A stretch of 64,000 nt of DNA, from assembly GCF_001685025.1 (NCBI RefSeq), contig NZ_MAYU01000001.1, positions 813,971 to 877,970 on the forward strand. Direction: 5' to 3'. Below the pieces are notes generated by a model, which was not told where the DNA came from, ran no database searches, and saw nothing but the letters and a program-made list of their open reading frames with translations. This DNA comes from Bacillus sp. FJAT-27225. Lineage in GTDB: Bacteria; Bacillota; Bacilli; Bacillales; Cytobacillaceae. Shown piece after piece: positions 18,033 to 28,354 of this stretch. Within the stretch, counting starts at the first letter, position 1. Every line of letters starts with the position of its first letter. The position numbers were made by a program, and so were the translations under genes.

Positions 18033-18077
18033 AACGCACTGTTGAGTATGGTGACTCAACAGTGCGTTGTTTTTTTA
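18033..18077 (+). terminator. Strong terminator of yqhL
   Basis: AACGCACTGTTGAGT and ACTCAACAGTGCGTT form a perfect 15-bp stem, followed by a T-run at 18069-18077. Confidence 0.95.
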
Positions 18078-18090
18078 AAGCGATTCTTTA

Positions 18091-18624
18091 TTATTTAAGC
18101 TCTCTCAAGATAAATACAACACCCAGAAAATAAACAATTGATATTGCCAGTGGAACGAATATAAATGCCTGTTCTACCAGGATTGAACCAATAAGGAAAG
18201 AGGACAGACAAGTCCCTAGAGTAACAAACAAATAAGCTTTGCTTTTATAAATCCACATATAGGGAAGAAAATGCGATCCCCCCAGCAAACCAATCGTAAA
18301 GGGTAAAAATTCAGGGTTATTTTGATAAACAAGAATGAAGACAGGAATAAAGAATGCCTGCGGGGCAGCAACAATCCCACCAAGAGTAGCAACTGGATTA
18401 TCTTTTGTCATAATTTCTACTTTTAACACTTTCCCCAATAACAAACCGAGAGGAAAGATAACGCCCAAGCCAAAAATCCAAACTAAATAAATCACCTTCA
18501 TAGGAAAAAAAAGCGGCAAAAAAGTAAACAGCAAAAAAATGATTGATCCCGACAATAATATTGGATACCCCTTTTTCGCTCTTAGGATAATATCGGTCTG
18601 AAGATATTCTAAGGTTCTTTCCAT
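18091..18624 (-). CDS. Multi-pass membrane protein, DUF7010-like
   Basis: The 177-residue protein is almost entirely hydrophobic, with about six membrane segments and short loops (basic ILRAKKGYP near the N-terminus, TKDNP in the centre). It resembles a membrane family of unknown function that I associate with DUF7010, with moderate certainty. It stands alone between yqhL, which is convergent, and the glycine cleavage operon, and has no counterpart at this place in B. subtilis. It shows no catalytic motif. Confidence 0.65.
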   Translation of the reverse strand: MERTLEYLQTDIILRAKKGYPILLSGSIIFLLFTFLPLFFPMKVIYLVWIFGLGVIFPLGLLLGKVLKVEIMTKDNPVATLGGIVAAPQAFFIPVFILVYQNNPEFLPFTIGLLGGSHFLPYMWIYKSKAYLFVTLGTCLSSFLIGSILVEQAFIFVPLAISIVYFLGVVFILRELK

Positions 18625-18718
18625 TTACCCACTCCCTATTTACTATAAATTAGCAGTCTTAGGCACATTTTACCATAAGAATATTCAAAAATTTCGTTAC
18701 TTTTAAATTTAAATACCG

Positions 18719-18805
18719 TTCGTTGATTTTCTTCCACAAAGGATAGCTCCATATCGCAGCAGAAAATGCCGATTTTTGCATTTTCAAACGAGCTTCGCCC
18801 TCCAC
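18719..18805. repeat. Dispersed intergenic repeat, copy A
   Basis: The core GAAAATGC...GCATTTTC inverted repeat followed by AACGAGCTTC is shared with 54668-54711. The left end begins GTTGATTT. It looks like a small REP/MITE-like intergenic element. Confidence 0.55.
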
Positions 18806-18832
18806 TCCAATGAACATGCCTGTAAAATCTAA

Positions 18833-18864
18833 AAATGCCCGCACCATATACGGTACGGGCATTT
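18833..18864 (-). terminator. Terminator of the gcv operon
   Basis: AAATGCCCG (18833-18841) pairs with CGGGCATTT (18856-18864), and T-rich sequence follows on the minus strand. Confidence 0.85.
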
Positions 18865-18870
18865 CCCTAT

Positions 18871-20331
18871 TTAGTCTTTCTTATATCTTAGAACCGGTTT
18901 CCTTGCAGCAGTCGTTTCATCGAGGCGGCCAACAACTGTTGTGTGCGGCGCTTCCTGTACGATTTCAGGATTTTCCTCGGCTTCCCTTGCAATCTGGATC
19001 ATCGTGTCAATGAATCCATCCAGTGTTTCTTTGGACTCGGTTTCAGTCGGCTCGATCATGATGCACTCCTCGACATTAAGCGGGAAGTAGATGGTCGGCG
19101 GATGATAACCGAAATCTAGCAGCCTTTTGGCAATATCAAGTGTCCTGACACCAAGCTTCTTCTGCCTGCGTCCGCTAAGCACGAATTCATGCTTGCAGTG
19201 CCTGTCGAATGGCAGGTCAAAATAAGGCTCAAGCCTTCTCATCATATAATTTGCGTTCAGGACAGCATACTCGGTTACCGCCTTCAAGCCATCCGGACCC
19301 ATGGAGCGGATATACGTATAAGCACGGACATTAATGCCAAAGTTTCCATAATACGGCTTGACCCGCCCGATTGATTGCGGCCTGTCATAATCGAATACAT
19401 ACTTGTCCTCACGTTTTGCGATGACCGGCTTTGGCAGGAACGGAATCAAATCGGCTTTTACACCTACAGGGCCTGAACCAGGGCCTCCGCCGCCGTGAGG
19501 GCCAGTGAAGGTCTTATGGAGATTCAAGTGGACTACATCGAAGCCCATGTCTCCAGGGCGTGCTTTTGAAAGTACGGCATTCAGGTTGGCTCCGTCATAA
19601 TATAGCTTTCCGCCTGCCCCATGAACGATTTCAGCCATTTCAAGGATATTTTCCTCAAACAGGCCAAGAGTGTTCGGGTTGGTAAGCATGAGAGCAGCTG
19701 TGTCTTCACCAACAACTCTGCGCAAATCATCCAGGTCAACTAGCCCGTGTTCATTGGACTTTACGGTTACTGTCTCAAGCCCGGCAACTGTAGCTGAGGC
19801 AGGGTTTGTCCCGTGGGCTGAGTCCGGTACGATAACCTTCGTACGTTTGGTATCGCCATTGGCCTCGTGGAAGGCACGAATCATCATCAAGCCTGTCCAT
19901 TCGCCGTGGGCGCCTGCAGCAGGCTGAAGAGTAACTTCGTCCATTCCGGTAATTTCCTTGAGATGCTGCTGTAAATCATACATCAGTTCCAGGGCACCCT
20001 GAACTGAGCTTTCATCCTGAAGCGGATGGATGTGGGCAAATCCGCTGTATCTTGCGACGTTTTCGTTAATTTTTGGATTGTATTTCATCGTACAAGACCC
20101 GAGCGGATAAAATCCTGAATCCACACCATGGTTACGCTTGGAAAGAGCGGTGTAATGGCGCATAATATCCAGTTCGGAAACTTCAGGAAGATTCGGTTCT
20201 TCTTCTCTTACATAGCCGACAGGAAGGAGGCCATTCAAATCAAGTTCAGGCACATCCATTTCCGGAAGGCTGTAGCCGATACGTCCCGGTTTGCTTACCT
20301 CGAAAATTAGCGGCTGATCCTCGTTATGCAT
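18871..20331 (-). CDS. gcvPB: Glycine dehydrogenase (decarboxylating) subunit 2
   Basis: The 486-residue beta half of the P-protein decarboxylates glycine and passes the aminomethyl group to lipoyl-GcvH. The PLP-binding Lys lies in [18 protein letters not shown], a clear family hallmark. The ATG at 20331, after GGGGGATATAC, is chosen; the frame extends 24 nt further. It overlaps the end of gcvPA by 8 bp, so translation is probably coupled. It is the last gene of gcvT-gcvPA-gcvPB, controlled by the upstream glycine riboswitch. Confidence 0.97.
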   Translation of the reverse strand: MHNEDQPLIFEVSKPGRIGYSLPEMDVPELDLNGLLPVGYVREEEPNLPEVSELDIMRHYTALSKRNHGVDSGFYPLGSCTMKYNPKINENVARYSGFAHIHPLQDESSVQGALELMYDLQQHLKEITGMDEVTLQPAAGAHGEWTGLMMIRAFHEANGDTKRTKVIVPDSAHGTNPASATVAGLETVTVKSNEHGLVDLDDLRRVVGEDTAALMLTNPNTLGLFEENILEMAEIVHGAGGKLYYDGANLNAVLSKARPGDMGFDVVHLNLHKTFTGPHGGGGPGSGPVGVKADLIPFLPKPVIAKREDKYVFDYDRPQSIGRVKPYYGNFGINVRAYTYIRSMGPDGLKAVTEYAVLNANYMMRRLEPYFDLPFDRHCKHEFVLSGRRQKKLGVRTLDIAKRLLDFGYHPPTIYFPLNVEECIMIEPTETESKETLDGFIDTMIQIAREAEENPEIVQEAPHTTVVGRLDETTAARKPVLRYKKD

Positions 20332-21670
20332 GTATATCCCCCAATTCCTTTGCAAAAGTATCGATTTCTTCCTTCGTCCTTAGTTCAGTTACAGCGATTA
20401 ACATATGGTCTTCAAGCGATTGGTAATCGCGCCCCAGGTCATAACCCCCGATAAATCCTTTTCGGAGGAGTGCCTGGTTTACTTCCTTGACCGATTTATT
20501 CAACTTAACGACAAACTCATTAAAAGATGGGCCATCCATAGCGACTTCCATTCCATTTTCACGCAAAACTTTCTTTGCATAATGAGCTTTTTGAATATTG
20601 GCTGCCGCCATTTCGCGGACACCCTTTTTGCCAAGTGCTGTCATCGCAACAGATGCCGCCAATGCATTCAGCGCCTGATTCGAGCAAATGTTGGAAGTGG
20701 CCTTATCACGGCGGATATGCTGCTCACGTGCCTGCAGGGTTAAAACAAACCCTCTGCGTCCCTGATCATCATGAGTTTGGCCGACAAGTCTTCCTGGTAC
20801 CTTCCTCATAAGCTTTTCCGTTACGGCAAAATAGCCGCAGTGCGGTCCGCCGAAAGCTGCAGGTATGCCGAACGGCTGGGCATCCCCGACTACAATATCG
20901 GCACCTAACTTGCCAGGTGGTGTGAGTATTCCCAGCGCCAGTGGATTGCTGGATACAACAAACATTGATTTTTGCGCGTGGGCAATTTCTTCAATTTCTC
21001 TTAGAGATTCAATTCTTCCGAAAAAGTTCGGGTATTGGACGATAACTGCTGCAATATCTGAAGCAGCCAACTCCTTTAAAGCATTTAAATCAGTTACGCC
21101 ATCTTTAGCGGGAACTTCAACAACTTCAATGTATTGGCCCTTTGCGTATGCTTTAACAACCTCGCGGGATTCCGGGTGCACAGCTTCCGAGATCAGGATT
21201 TTCTTCCTTCTCGTCTGGGCTGCACTCAGCATCGCTGCCTCCGCCAATGCAGTTCCTCCATCATACATGGAAGAGTTGGCAACATCCATCCCAGTCAATT
21301 CGCAAATCATTGATTGGAATTCAAAAATAGCCTGCAGTTCTCCCTGGGAAATTTCTGGCTGATATGGTGTATATGCCGTGTAAAATTCCGACCTGGAAAG
21401 TACATGGTCAACAATGACAGGCATGTAGTGGTCATAAACTCCTGCACCAAGGAACGATGCATGGCTTTTAAAATCTGCATTTTTTGCGGCAAGCCCGGCC
21501 AGCTCCTTCATAAGCTGAGTTTCAGACTTTGCCGGCTTGATGTTATACTCACCCTTGAAACGAACTCGTTCCGGGATATCATTGAATAACTCTTCTACGG
21601 AATCGACGCCTATTGCCTCAAGCATGTCTGTTTTATCTTGTTCTGTCATCGGTAAATAGCGGTGCTTCAT
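20324..21670 (-). CDS. gcvPA: Glycine dehydrogenase (decarboxylating) subunit 1
   Basis: The 448-residue alpha half of the two-subunit P-protein has the expected length. It contains typical P-protein blocks such as [31 protein letters not shown] and [13 protein letters not shown]. Together with gcvPB it forms the tetrameric PLP enzyme found in Gram-positive bacteria. It follows gcvT by 15 bp and overlaps gcvPB. Confidence 0.97.
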   Translation of the reverse strand: MKHRYLPMTEQDKTDMLEAIGVDSVEELFNDIPERVRFKGEYNIKPAKSETQLMKELAGLAAKNADFKSHASFLGAGVYDHYMPVIVDHVLSRSEFYTAYTPYQPEISQGELQAIFEFQSMICELTGMDVANSSMYDGGTALAEAAMLSAAQTRRKKILISEAVHPESREVVKAYAKGQYIEVVEVPAKDGVTDLNALKELAASDIAAVIVQYPNFFGRIESLREIEEIAHAQKSMFVVSSNPLALGILTPPGKLGADIVVGDAQPFGIPAAFGGPHCGYFAVTEKLMRKVPGRLVGQTHDDQGRRGFVLTLQAREQHIRRDKATSNICSNQALNALAASVAMTALGKKGVREMAAANIQKAHYAKKVLRENGMEVAMDGPSFNEFVVKLNKSVKEVNQALLRKGFIGGYDLGRDYQSLEDHMLIAVTELRTKEEIDTFAKELGDIHA

Positions 21671-21685
21671 CAGGATCCCCCCTAC

Positions 21686-22792
21686 TTATTTCTTGGCCCG
21701 TTTGTAAAATGGAACGGGAATAATTTTTGCTTTCAGTTTTTTGCCACGAATTTCAACCAATACCTCTTGGCCAAGTTCTGCATTTTCTGTTTCTACCAAA
21801 ACAAGGCCAATATTGCGTTTCAACGTGGGCGACTGTGTTCCGGTTGTCACCTCGCCTATTTTGGAATCTCCTGAGAACACAGGATAGCCATGGCGCGGAA
21901 TGCCCCGGTCAATCATTTCAATCCCAATAAGTTTCCTTGGGATGCCATTTTCCTTTTGTACTTTCAAAGCTTCTTTTCCGATAAAGTCACTTTCCTTATT
22001 CAGCTTGACCGCAAAGCCTATTCCTGCTTCCAATGGGGAAATTTCGGAAGAAAGCTCCTGTCCATAAAGGGCAAGGCCAGCTTCGAAACGAAGTGTATCG
22101 CGGGCCCCAAGGCCGCATGGAAGAACCCCTTCTTCCTGCCCGGCCTCCAGGATTTCTTTCCAAAGCTTGATAGCATCCTGTGGGTCACAATAGATTTCAA
22201 AGCCATCTTCACCGGTATAGCCTGTCCGCGATACTAAAGCTTTTGTCCCGTTCAGTTCCACCCCTTCCTTAAACTTGAAAAAGCCGATTTCAGAAAGGTT
22301 GTCATGGCTTGCAAGTTTTTGGAGGACTTGTCCTGCCAAAGGACCTTGAAGTGCTAGCAGGGCGAATCTGTCTGAAAGGTTTTCAATCGTCACATTTCCT
22401 TCCAGATGGTCCTCAAGCCAGCTGTAATCCTTTTCAATATTAGAAGCGTTCACCACAAGCAAATAGTGGTCCATCCCCTTTTTATAGATGAGCAGGTCAT
22501 CGATTGTCCCGCCATTTTCATAGCACATGGCCGTGTACTGTGCCGCTCCGTCCACAATTTTTGAAACATCATTGGTCATCATTTTTTGCAAATAGGAAAG
22601 ACTGTCCGCGCCTTTGACCTCAATTTCCCCCATATGGGAAACGTCGAATAGGCCCGCTTTTGTTCTGACTGCCTCGTGCTCTTCTTTAATGCCGGAAAAT
22701 TGGACAGGCAATTCCCAACCGCCAAAGTCAATCGTCTTTCCGCCATACTCCTTATACGTCTCGAACAAAGGCGTACGCTTAAGCTCAGTCAT
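21686..22792 (-). CDS. gcvT: Aminomethyltransferase (glycine cleavage T protein)
   Basis: The 368-residue protein transfers the methylene group from the H protein to tetrahydrofolate and releases ammonia. Family blocks visible include [35 protein letters not shown] and [14 protein letters not shown], which contribute to folate binding. It is the first gene of the operon, with a tandem glycine riboswitch and terminator in its leader. gcvH must lie elsewhere. Confidence 0.97.
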   Translation of the reverse strand: MTELKRTPLFETYKEYGGKTIDFGGWELPVQFSGIKEEHEAVRTKAGLFDVSHMGEIEVKGADSLSYLQKMMTNDVSKIVDGAAQYTAMCYENGGTIDDLLIYKKGMDHYLLVVNASNIEKDYSWLEDHLEGNVTIENLSDRFALLALQGPLAGQVLQKLASHDNLSEIGFFKFKEGVELNGTKALVSRTGYTGEDGFEIYCDPQDAIKLWKEILEAGQEEGVLPCGLGARDTLRFEAGLALYGQELSSEISPLEAGIGFAVKLNKESDFIGKEALKVQKENGIPRKLIGIEMIDRGIPRHGYPVFSGDSKIGEVTTGTQSPTLKRNIGLVLVETENAELGQEVLVEIRGKKLKAKIIPVPFYKRAKK

Positions 22793-22874
22793 GAATAAAT
22801 CCCCCTTTACATATCATAGTTTCGCTTATACTCCAGCCAGCATTACTCATTGGACCATTCATCTATTTTTGGCC

Positions 22875-22925
22875 ATAAAAAAGGACAGATTCCTCCCTTG
22901 GTATAAACAGGAGGTCTCTGTCCTT
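22875..22925 (-). terminator. Riboswitch-controlled terminator of the gcv leader
   Basis: On the minus strand AAGGACAGAGACCTCC pairs with GGAGGAATCTGTCCTT, followed by a T-run. The 5' arm overlaps the end of the second glycine aptamer, so glycine binding should prevent termination. Confidence 0.9.
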
Positions 22926-23085
22926 GCACCTGAAAGTTTACCTGAACCAGGCTTTCCCCTTTGGTGGCTTCACCTATGTAAAGCGCTCTCCAGAGCCGCG
23001 TCCAACAAGAGTTCTTTTGCCTGAGAGATTCGCAAATTCCTTGCTTGCTCCTTCGGCGCTACGTGTGTAGTCTCTCCCCTTGTTA
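22915..23085 (-). ncRNA. Tandem glycine riboswitch
   Basis: Two aptamers are visible. The first has GGAGAGAC, GCCGAAGGAGCAA and CTCTCAGGCAAAAG. The second has CTCTGGAGAG, CCACCAAAGGGG and TTTCAGGTGCAAGGACAGAG. It switches gcvT-PA-PB on when glycine is abundant, as in B. subtilis. Confidence 0.95.
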
Positions 23086-23305
23086 TCATCCGCCATTATA
23101 ATATTTTCAAAACAGGCCATACTAAGAAGCAATGGAAATACGCCAATGTTGAACCGGAGATTATTGCAATTTTTGAAACTTTCAAGACTACCTTCATCCT
23201 ACCATTAAACCATTTGGCAGGGCAATCGTTTTATAGCTGCCTGGACAACTTTGGGGCAGGCGAAACATACGGGTATGAACACTTTTTGAAAGGGGGCGTT
23301 GGCAC

Positions 23306-24994
23306 ATGTCGGTAAAGATTGAATTCGATACAAGCTGGCAGGAGGATTTTCTGCAAAGAATCGATAACGATGGCCCATGGGGCAATTGGGATCTTTTCAA
23401 GTTAGCCGCAGGTACATCACGTTATTTGGCCATCCCTGAGTTTGAAGGACTGCAGGCGCCCAAATACCTTCCTGATCTGACAATCCTTCCCCATCAATTA
23501 GAAGCTGCGAGACAGGTCGTTGAAAATATGAATGGCAAGGCGATCCTGGCCGATGAAGTCGGGCTTGGAAAAACAATCGAAGCAGGTTTAATTCTGAAGG
23601 AATACATGATTAGAGGGCTGGTTAAAAAGGTTTTAATTCTCGTTCCAGCTTCCTTGGTTACACAGTGGGCAATGGAACTTAATTCGAAGTTTTATATTCC
23701 CGCAGTCACACAGAAGAAGTCATATGTGTGGGAACAATGCGATATCGTAGTTTCTTCCATTGATACAGCAAAACGAAGCCCGCACCGGGAACTCGTCTAT
23801 AAACAGGATTACGACCTTGTCATTATTGACGAGGCACATAAGCTTAAAAATAACAAAACGAAAAACTATGAATTTGTCCAGAGCTTAAAAAAGAAATTCT
23901 GCCTGCTTCTAACAGCCACACCGATCCAAAATAAAATCGACGAGATTTTCAATCTTGTTTCCCTTCTTAAACCCGGCCATCTTGGCAATGAATCTGCTTT
24001 CTATGATCAATATAAAAAGGACTCCCGTTCCTTAAATGACGATGCCAGCCTGAAGGAACTTGTCAATAAGGTGATGATCCGCAACCGCCGCGGGGATACC
24101 GGAATCGAGTGGACAAAAAGGCATGTCGAAACAATGCCAATTGAGTTTTCTGAAACAGAACGAACACTTTATGATGCGATTTCAAGCCTTCGCAGCGCAG
24201 GTGACTGGGCACAGTCAAGTGCTTTCTCGGTTATGACACTGCAGCGGGAAGCTTGCAGCAGCCGGGAAGCCGTTTATTATACATTAAAAAACATGCTGTT
24301 CAAAAAGGAGAATCCTTCTTCTGAATACACGGCAAAAATACAGGAATTGATAGAAAAGGTTAATCAGGTTGAGAGAAATTCCAAGGCAGAAAAGGCACTG
24401 GAGCTCATTCAAAAAATTAATGACAAGGTGATTATTTTTACAGAATATCGGGCAACCCAGCTTTATCTCCAATGGTATCTTCAGCAGCACGGTATCAGTT
24501 CTGTTCCATTCCGGGGAGGATTTAAACGCGGGAAAAAGGATTGGATGCGTGAGTTATTCGAGCATCGAGCCCAGGTTTTGATTGCCACCGAGGCAGGCGG
24601 TGAGGGAATCAATTTACAATTTTGCAGCCATATCATTAATTTCGATCTGCCATGGAACCCAATGCGTCTAGAGCAACGGATCGGACGAATTCACCGGCTT
24701 GGCCAGGAAAAGGATGTACGGATTTATAATTTAGCGGTCAAAGATACGATGGAGGAACATGTCCTCAAGCTTCTTTATGAGAAAATCAATCTGTTTGAAA
24801 AGGTTATAGGTGAGCTGGATGACATTCTTGTTCGGTTGGAGCTGGGCAATATTGAGGAGCACCTGGCCGATATTTTCGGGCACTCGGCTACCGAAGGCGA
24901 AATGAAAATCAAAATGGAAAATCTGGCCTCAATGATCGAGTTTGCCAAAGGCCATACAAAGGGGGAACAGCATGCAGCAGCAGGACATTCATGA
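23306..24994 (+). CDS. yqhH: SNF2/RapA-type helicase-like ATPase YqhH
   Basis: The 562-residue protein is a Swi2/Snf2 ATPase. Motif I is DEVGLGKTIEAG, motif II DEAH, motif III TATPIQN, and the C-terminal RecA domain has GGEGINLQ and QRIGRIHRLGQ. Such enzymes translocate on double-stranded DNA. The RapA-like relatives recycle RNA polymerase, but a role here is not proven. It is divergent from gcvT and overlaps yqhG by 23 bp, the same pair as in B. subtilis, so the two products may act together. Confidence 0.93.
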   Translation: MSVKIEFDTSWQEDFLQRIDNDGPWGNWDLFKLAAGTSRYLAIPEFEGLQAPKYLPDLTILPHQLEAARQVVENMNGKAILADEVGLGKTIEAGLILKEYMIRGLVKKVLILVPASLVTQWAMELNSKFYIPAVTQKKSYVWEQCDIVVSSIDTAKRSPHRELVYKQDYDLVIIDEAHKLKNNKTKNYEFVQSLKKKFCLLLTATPIQNKIDEIFNLVSLLKPGHLGNESAFYDQYKKDSRSLNDDASLKELVNKVMIRNRRGDTGIEWTKRHVETMPIEFSETERTLYDAISSLRSAGDWAQSSAFSVMTLQREACSSREAVYYTLKNMLFKKENPSSEYTAKIQELIEKVNQVERNSKAEKALELIQKINDKVIIFTEYRATQLYLQWYLQQHGISSVPFRGGFKRGKKDWMRELFEHRAQVLIATEAGGEGINLQFCSHIINFDLPWNPMRLEQRIGRIHRLGQEKDVRIYNLAVKDTMEEHVLKLLYEKINLFEKVIGELDDILVRLELGNIEEHLADIFGHSATEGEMKIKMENLASMIEFAKGHTKGEQHAAAGHS

Positions 24995-25763
24995 ATTTCT
25001 TGAAGAGTATTTCCGCTCAAACGACTGTGAAGTTCTTGACAGGTCACCAGGTCATATGACCGTGCAATTGACAGTCGAAATCGACAAGGAATTAATGAAC
25101 CGGCCATTTTATTGGCATTATCTTGAGAAAACAGGCGGAATTCCCAACCCGATGTCCATTACACTTATTACCGATCCTGCAAAAGCACCAGAGGGGCTGA
25201 AAGGAGAGCAAATCCACTTCGGCTCACCAAGGCTGCACCAACTATTTGAATCAGCCCGGAGCCTTGCCAGATATACCAGGCTTTATCATTCCCACCAGGC
25301 GGGAAACCAGACACCTTTATTCCCATGGCTGTGCATGAATGTCAAGGTTTCTTACCAATGCGACAGGAAAAGAGATGTATTTAAATCAATCGGCTTGCAC
25401 TTGATCAATGGCAGAATGGTTGAGGAATTTCACGAAAAGCTTTTATCAATACCACTGACACCAAAAATACCGGATTATTCATATACACTTTCACCTTTAG
25501 TTATGCCGAAAAGCGGCTTTATCCGTATCGAAAATTATTTAAAAACGCGAATTGAGTCAGAGGACCATAGCTGGGCAGATGCTGCAATCAAGAGATGGGA
25601 AAAGGATCAGCGCCTGCTTGATCATTTCTATGAGGATGTGGATAAAGACAGGGAAGAAAGCTACCTTGTTGAGAAAAAAGCACTGCAGGAGCAATACGAA
25701 CCAAAGGTTTCAATTTCACTGGTTAATGGAGGGTTATTCTACCTTAAAGAGGATGCTGTCTAG
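24972..25763 (+). CDS. yqhG: Conserved protein YqhG
   Basis: The 263-residue cytosolic protein has the length and position of B. subtilis YqhG. The start at 24972 follows GGGGGAAC, inside the end of yqhH. An earlier ATG at 24942 in the same frame lacks such a site. No membrane helix or catalytic motif is evident. Conserved-looking blocks include DRSPGHMTVQLTVEIDKELMNRPFYWHY. Its constant pairing with the YqhH ATPase suggests a joint role, but the function is unknown. Confidence 0.9.
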   Translation: MQQQDIHEFLEEYFRSNDCEVLDRSPGHMTVQLTVEIDKELMNRPFYWHYLEKTGGIPNPMSITLITDPAKAPEGLKGEQIHFGSPRLHQLFESARSLARYTRLYHSHQAGNQTPLFPWLCMNVKVSYQCDRKRDVFKSIGLHLINGRMVEEFHEKLLSIPLTPKIPDYSYTLSPLVMPKSGFIRIENYLKTRIESEDHSWADAAIKRWEKDQRLLDHFYEDVDKDREESYLVEKKALQEQYEPKVSISLVNGGLFYLKEDAV

Positions 25764-25849
25764 TATTAGTTTATTTCTCTGTTAATTTAACACAGGAACA
25801 GGCAGGGGCTCACACCTAAATCCGTAAGCCTATCAACGGAACCACAAAA

Positions 25850-25880
25850 CAAACCGCCGGGAAAGTATCCCGGCGGTTTG
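25850..25880. terminator. Bidirectional terminator between yqhG and yqgY
   Basis: CAAACCGCCGGGA and TCCCGGCGGTTTG form a perfect 13-bp stem with a 5-nt loop between convergent genes. Confidence 0.9.
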
Positions 25881-25896
25881 TGGCGAATAGTCGAAA

Positions 25897-26139
25897 TCAA
25901 TGTCCTCCGCCTAACGGCATCATAAAGGTGGTCCAGTAGGTGAAACCCGCAAAGAAAACTGTCAAATACGCACCAAAAACATACATATACATGCGTTCAG
26001 ATAATTTAAGATAACTCAAGAGAACAAAGAATCCTGTCTGAGCCAGGAACAGCAGAGCTGTTTTATTCATATCCCCCACATAAAACATCACTGTAAAAAT
26101 TCCTGTCCAGAAACCAAGTACCCTGTACATCCGCTCCAT
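25897..26139 (-). CDS. yqgY: DUF2626 membrane protein YqgY
   Basis: The 80-residue protein has about three short membrane helices and a His-containing C-terminus (PLGGGH). It matches the DUF2626 family represented by YqgY (MERMxRVLGFWTGIF start, SYLxLxERMYMYVFGAYLT centre). The function is unknown. B. subtilis also keeps yqgY near comG. It probably forms a single-gene unit. Confidence 0.85.
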   Translation of the reverse strand: MERMYRVLGFWTGIFTVMFYVGDMNKTALLFLAQTGFFVLLSYLKLSERMYMYVFGAYLTVFFAGFTYWTTFMMPLGGGH

Positions 26140-26222
26140 ATGTATCCCTCCCTTTTACCCGCAATACCATCGTACAATATTATAAAGTAAAAGAGAGACA
26201 AATGTAAACTATTGACCTTCAG

Positions 26223-26927
26223 TTAATTGGTTACGAGTGCCTGGTAGGAACAAGTATCGCACCCAGATGCCATGTTATGGCTCTCAACCAGTTCCACAGA
26301 ATCAAACAACCCCTCAAACATACCGATAAGAAATTCATGATGCATGCTGCATACCGTTTCGGAATGGTCGCGGGCTACTTCCTTGAATGGGCAATTAAAG
26401 ATTTGGAAATAAATCTTTGTCTGGTCCCCATTCACATCAATTTCAGGATAGAAACCAGCAAGAGTGGCAGCACTTTTTAGGACTGACAGTTTTTCTTCAA
26501 AAGACATCTCATGGCCTGACTGCTGCTTTTTGGACAGTTCCTGTTCAATCACTTCCATGCCGAACCGTTTGCCGGTGATATAAAGGGCTTTTTTCCCTTC
26601 TTCACCAAGCAGCATCATTGTCTGGATCGCTACTTTCGAAAGAAGCATATAATCCCTGAATGGGAAGTGAAGCTGAATGACATCATCGGAAAGCCGATAA
26701 AGCCTGCTCGGCCTGCCGCCTTTTCCAGTTTTCTTTGTTTCAGAAGCGAGCATATTGACATCCTCAAGCTTTGACAAATGCAGACGTGCAACATTTGGAT
26801 GAATATTGAAATTATCTGCAACTTCCTGAACCGTAACTTCCTGGTGGCGTTTGGTAATGTATTGATAAATGTAATACCTGGTTGGATCGGACAGCACATT
26901 TGTAATTTTTAACGTTTGCTCCATCAT
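26223..26927 (-). CDS. ArsR-like winged-helix regulator with probable C-terminal Fe-S site (SufR-like)
   Basis: The 234-residue protein has an N-terminal winged helix (about 5-75; SDPTRYYIYQYI, IHPNVARLHLSKLE). Its C-terminal domain has four well placed cysteines: FNCPF, TVCSMHH and GCDTCSY. This layout resembles SufR-type regulators that sense Fe-S status or redox. It probably binds the 15-bp palindrome 65 bp upstream. The target genes are unknown. It is divergent from comGA, so a link to competence is possible but unproven. Confidence 0.8.
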   Translation of the reverse strand: MMEQTLKITNVLSDPTRYYIYQYITKRHQEVTVQEVADNFNIHPNVARLHLSKLEDVNMLASETKKTGKGGRPSRLYRLSDDVIQLHFPFRDYMLLSKVAIQTMMLLGEEGKKALYITGKRFGMEVIEQELSKKQQSGHEMSFEEKLSVLKSAATLAGFYPEIDVNGDQTKIYFQIFNCPFKEVARDHSETVCSMHHEFLIGMFEGLFDSVELVESHNMASGCDTCSYQALVTN

Positions 26928-27271
26928 GGTTCACCTCGGACCCCTTCAATTTAATCCAATTATAATATAGCTAATTCATGATGGGAATGAGGTTAACAAT
27001 GTTAACACCATATGTTTGGAAAGTGTTCACAATTAGGCGGTTGTCTATCATTAAAACTTATACATTAATTCCACTCATCTTATACAAGGTTTTTGTCAAA
27101 CACTAATTTCTTGAACAATTTTTCTATTTTCACCTCTAAAATCATAATTACCTTTCACAGGTGACGACGTTATAGAAACGACTACACCCGGTGTGTTAAC
27201 AAAATATTCACATTTAAACACCTGTCGAAAAATAGCATTCTATGGAAACTTATGTATAATGAAGAGGAAAG
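26928..27271. other. Divergent promoter region of the regulator and comG
   Basis: The region holds the palindrome and a TATAAT at 27255-27260 just upstream of comGA. No consensus -35 lies 17 bp before that box, which fits an activator-dependent promoter. Convincing ComK boxes were not found. Confidence 0.5.
26992..27006. promoter_or_regulatory. Perfect 15-bp palindrome GTTAACAATGTTAAC
   Basis: Two exact 7-bp arms flank one central base, between the Fe-S type regulator and comGA. It is a likely operator for autoregulation. Confidence 0.5.
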
Positions 27272-28354
27272 GTGGTGTTAACGATTTCAAGTATCATTCA
27301 AGCCCTTGCTGAACGAATTATTGCCGATGCAGTAAGGCAACAGGCAACGGACATACACATTCTCCCACGGAAGGCAGATACCCTTGTCCAGCTCCGCATC
27401 ACAAACAGCCTTATTCCCCGAATGACTCTCCCAATAGACCAATGCGATAAGCTGATCTCTCATTTTAAATTTACCGCTCATATGGATATTGGAGAAAAAA
27501 GAAAACCGCAAAGCGGTTCCGTCATTTTCAGCATTGATGGCAGAACATATGGCCTAAGGCTGTCGACGTTGCCTTCGAATAACAGGGAAAGCATGGTCAT
27601 CAGGCTCCTGCCCCAACATGAAGCATTTTCCTTCAGGCACCTCTCCCTATTTCCCAGTATGTCACTGAAGCTGTTCAATCTCCTGAAAGCCGCCAATGGG
27701 ATGATTATCCTTACAGGTCCAACCGGATCCGGAAAAACCACAACCTTGTATTCCCTTCTAAATGAAACTGCCAAACGGCAGCAGCGCAGTATCATCACTC
27801 TTGAAGATCCAATCGAAAAGGAATGTTCAACCGTCCTGCAGGTTCAGGTAAACGAAAAGGCTGGCGTCACCTATGCAGCTGGACTAAGAGCCATTTTGCG
27901 GCACGATCCAGACATCATTATGGTCGGTGAAATCCGGGACAGTGAAACAGCAAAAGTAGCAATTCGGGCGGCACTTACGGGACATCTGGTGTTAAGTACG
28001 ATGCACACACGGGATGCGCCGGGCGCTATTTTCAGATTGAAGGAGTTTGGAGTGAATCAGCTTGAAATTGAGCAAACTTTACTCGCGGTTACAGCCCAGC
28101 GTATAGTCGAACTCGTATGCCCTTTTTGCGGAGAAAATTGTTCCCCGTACTGCCCCTCGGTGAATGGCCGAAAAAGGGCAAGCATATTTGAATTATTGTC
28201 AGGAAAAAGCCTTGGGGAAGCAATTAAGGTATCCAAGGGCGACAGTGTACGGCCGGAATACAAAACTTTAGCCTACTTTATTAAAAAAGGGATTGCACTT
28301 GGCTATATTAAAAAGTGTGAATATGAAAGGCTGATATATTCTGATGAAGAGTAA
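27272..28354 (+). CDS. comGA: Competence pseudopilus ATPase ComGA
   Basis: The 360-residue protein is a type II secretion/type IV pilus assembly ATPase that powers the pseudopilus needed to bring DNA to the membrane. Walker A is GPTGSGKTTT, the Asp box is TLEDPIE, Walker B is IIMVGEIRDSETA, and the His box is LSTMHTRDA. A CPFCGENC region with extra Cys follows. It starts with GTG (27272 or 27275), close behind an AGGAAAGG site. It is the first gene of the seven-gene comG operon and overlaps comGB by 11 bp. Confidence 0.97.
   Translation: MVLTISSIIQALAERIIADAVRQQATDIHILPRKADTLVQLRITNSLIPRMTLPIDQCDKLISHFKFTAHMDIGEKRKPQSGSVIFSIDGRTYGLRLSTLPSNNRESMVIRLLPQHEAFSFRHLSLFPSMSLKLFNLLKAANGMIILTGPTGSGKTTTLYSLLNETAKRQQRSIITLEDPIEKECSTVLQVQVNEKAGVTYAAGLRAILRHDPDIIMVGEIRDSETAKVAIRAALTGHLVLSTMHTRDAPGAIFRLKEFGVNQLEIEQTLLAVTAQRIVELVCPFCGENCSPYCPSVNGRKRASIFELLSGKSLGEAIKVSKGDSVRPEYKTLAYFIKKGIALGYIKKCEYERLIYSDEE

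Noticed and set aside
27223-27229. Spo0A box TGTCGAA upstream of comGA
   Set aside because: The 7-mer also occurs by chance in other AT-rich regions here, for example upstream of nrdJ, and no second site supports it.
27195-27245. ComK boxes (AAAAN5TTTT pairs) before comGA
   Set aside because: Only imperfect boxes are present (AATATTCACATTT, AAAATAGCATTCT), and their 13-bp spacing is not one of the usual spacings.
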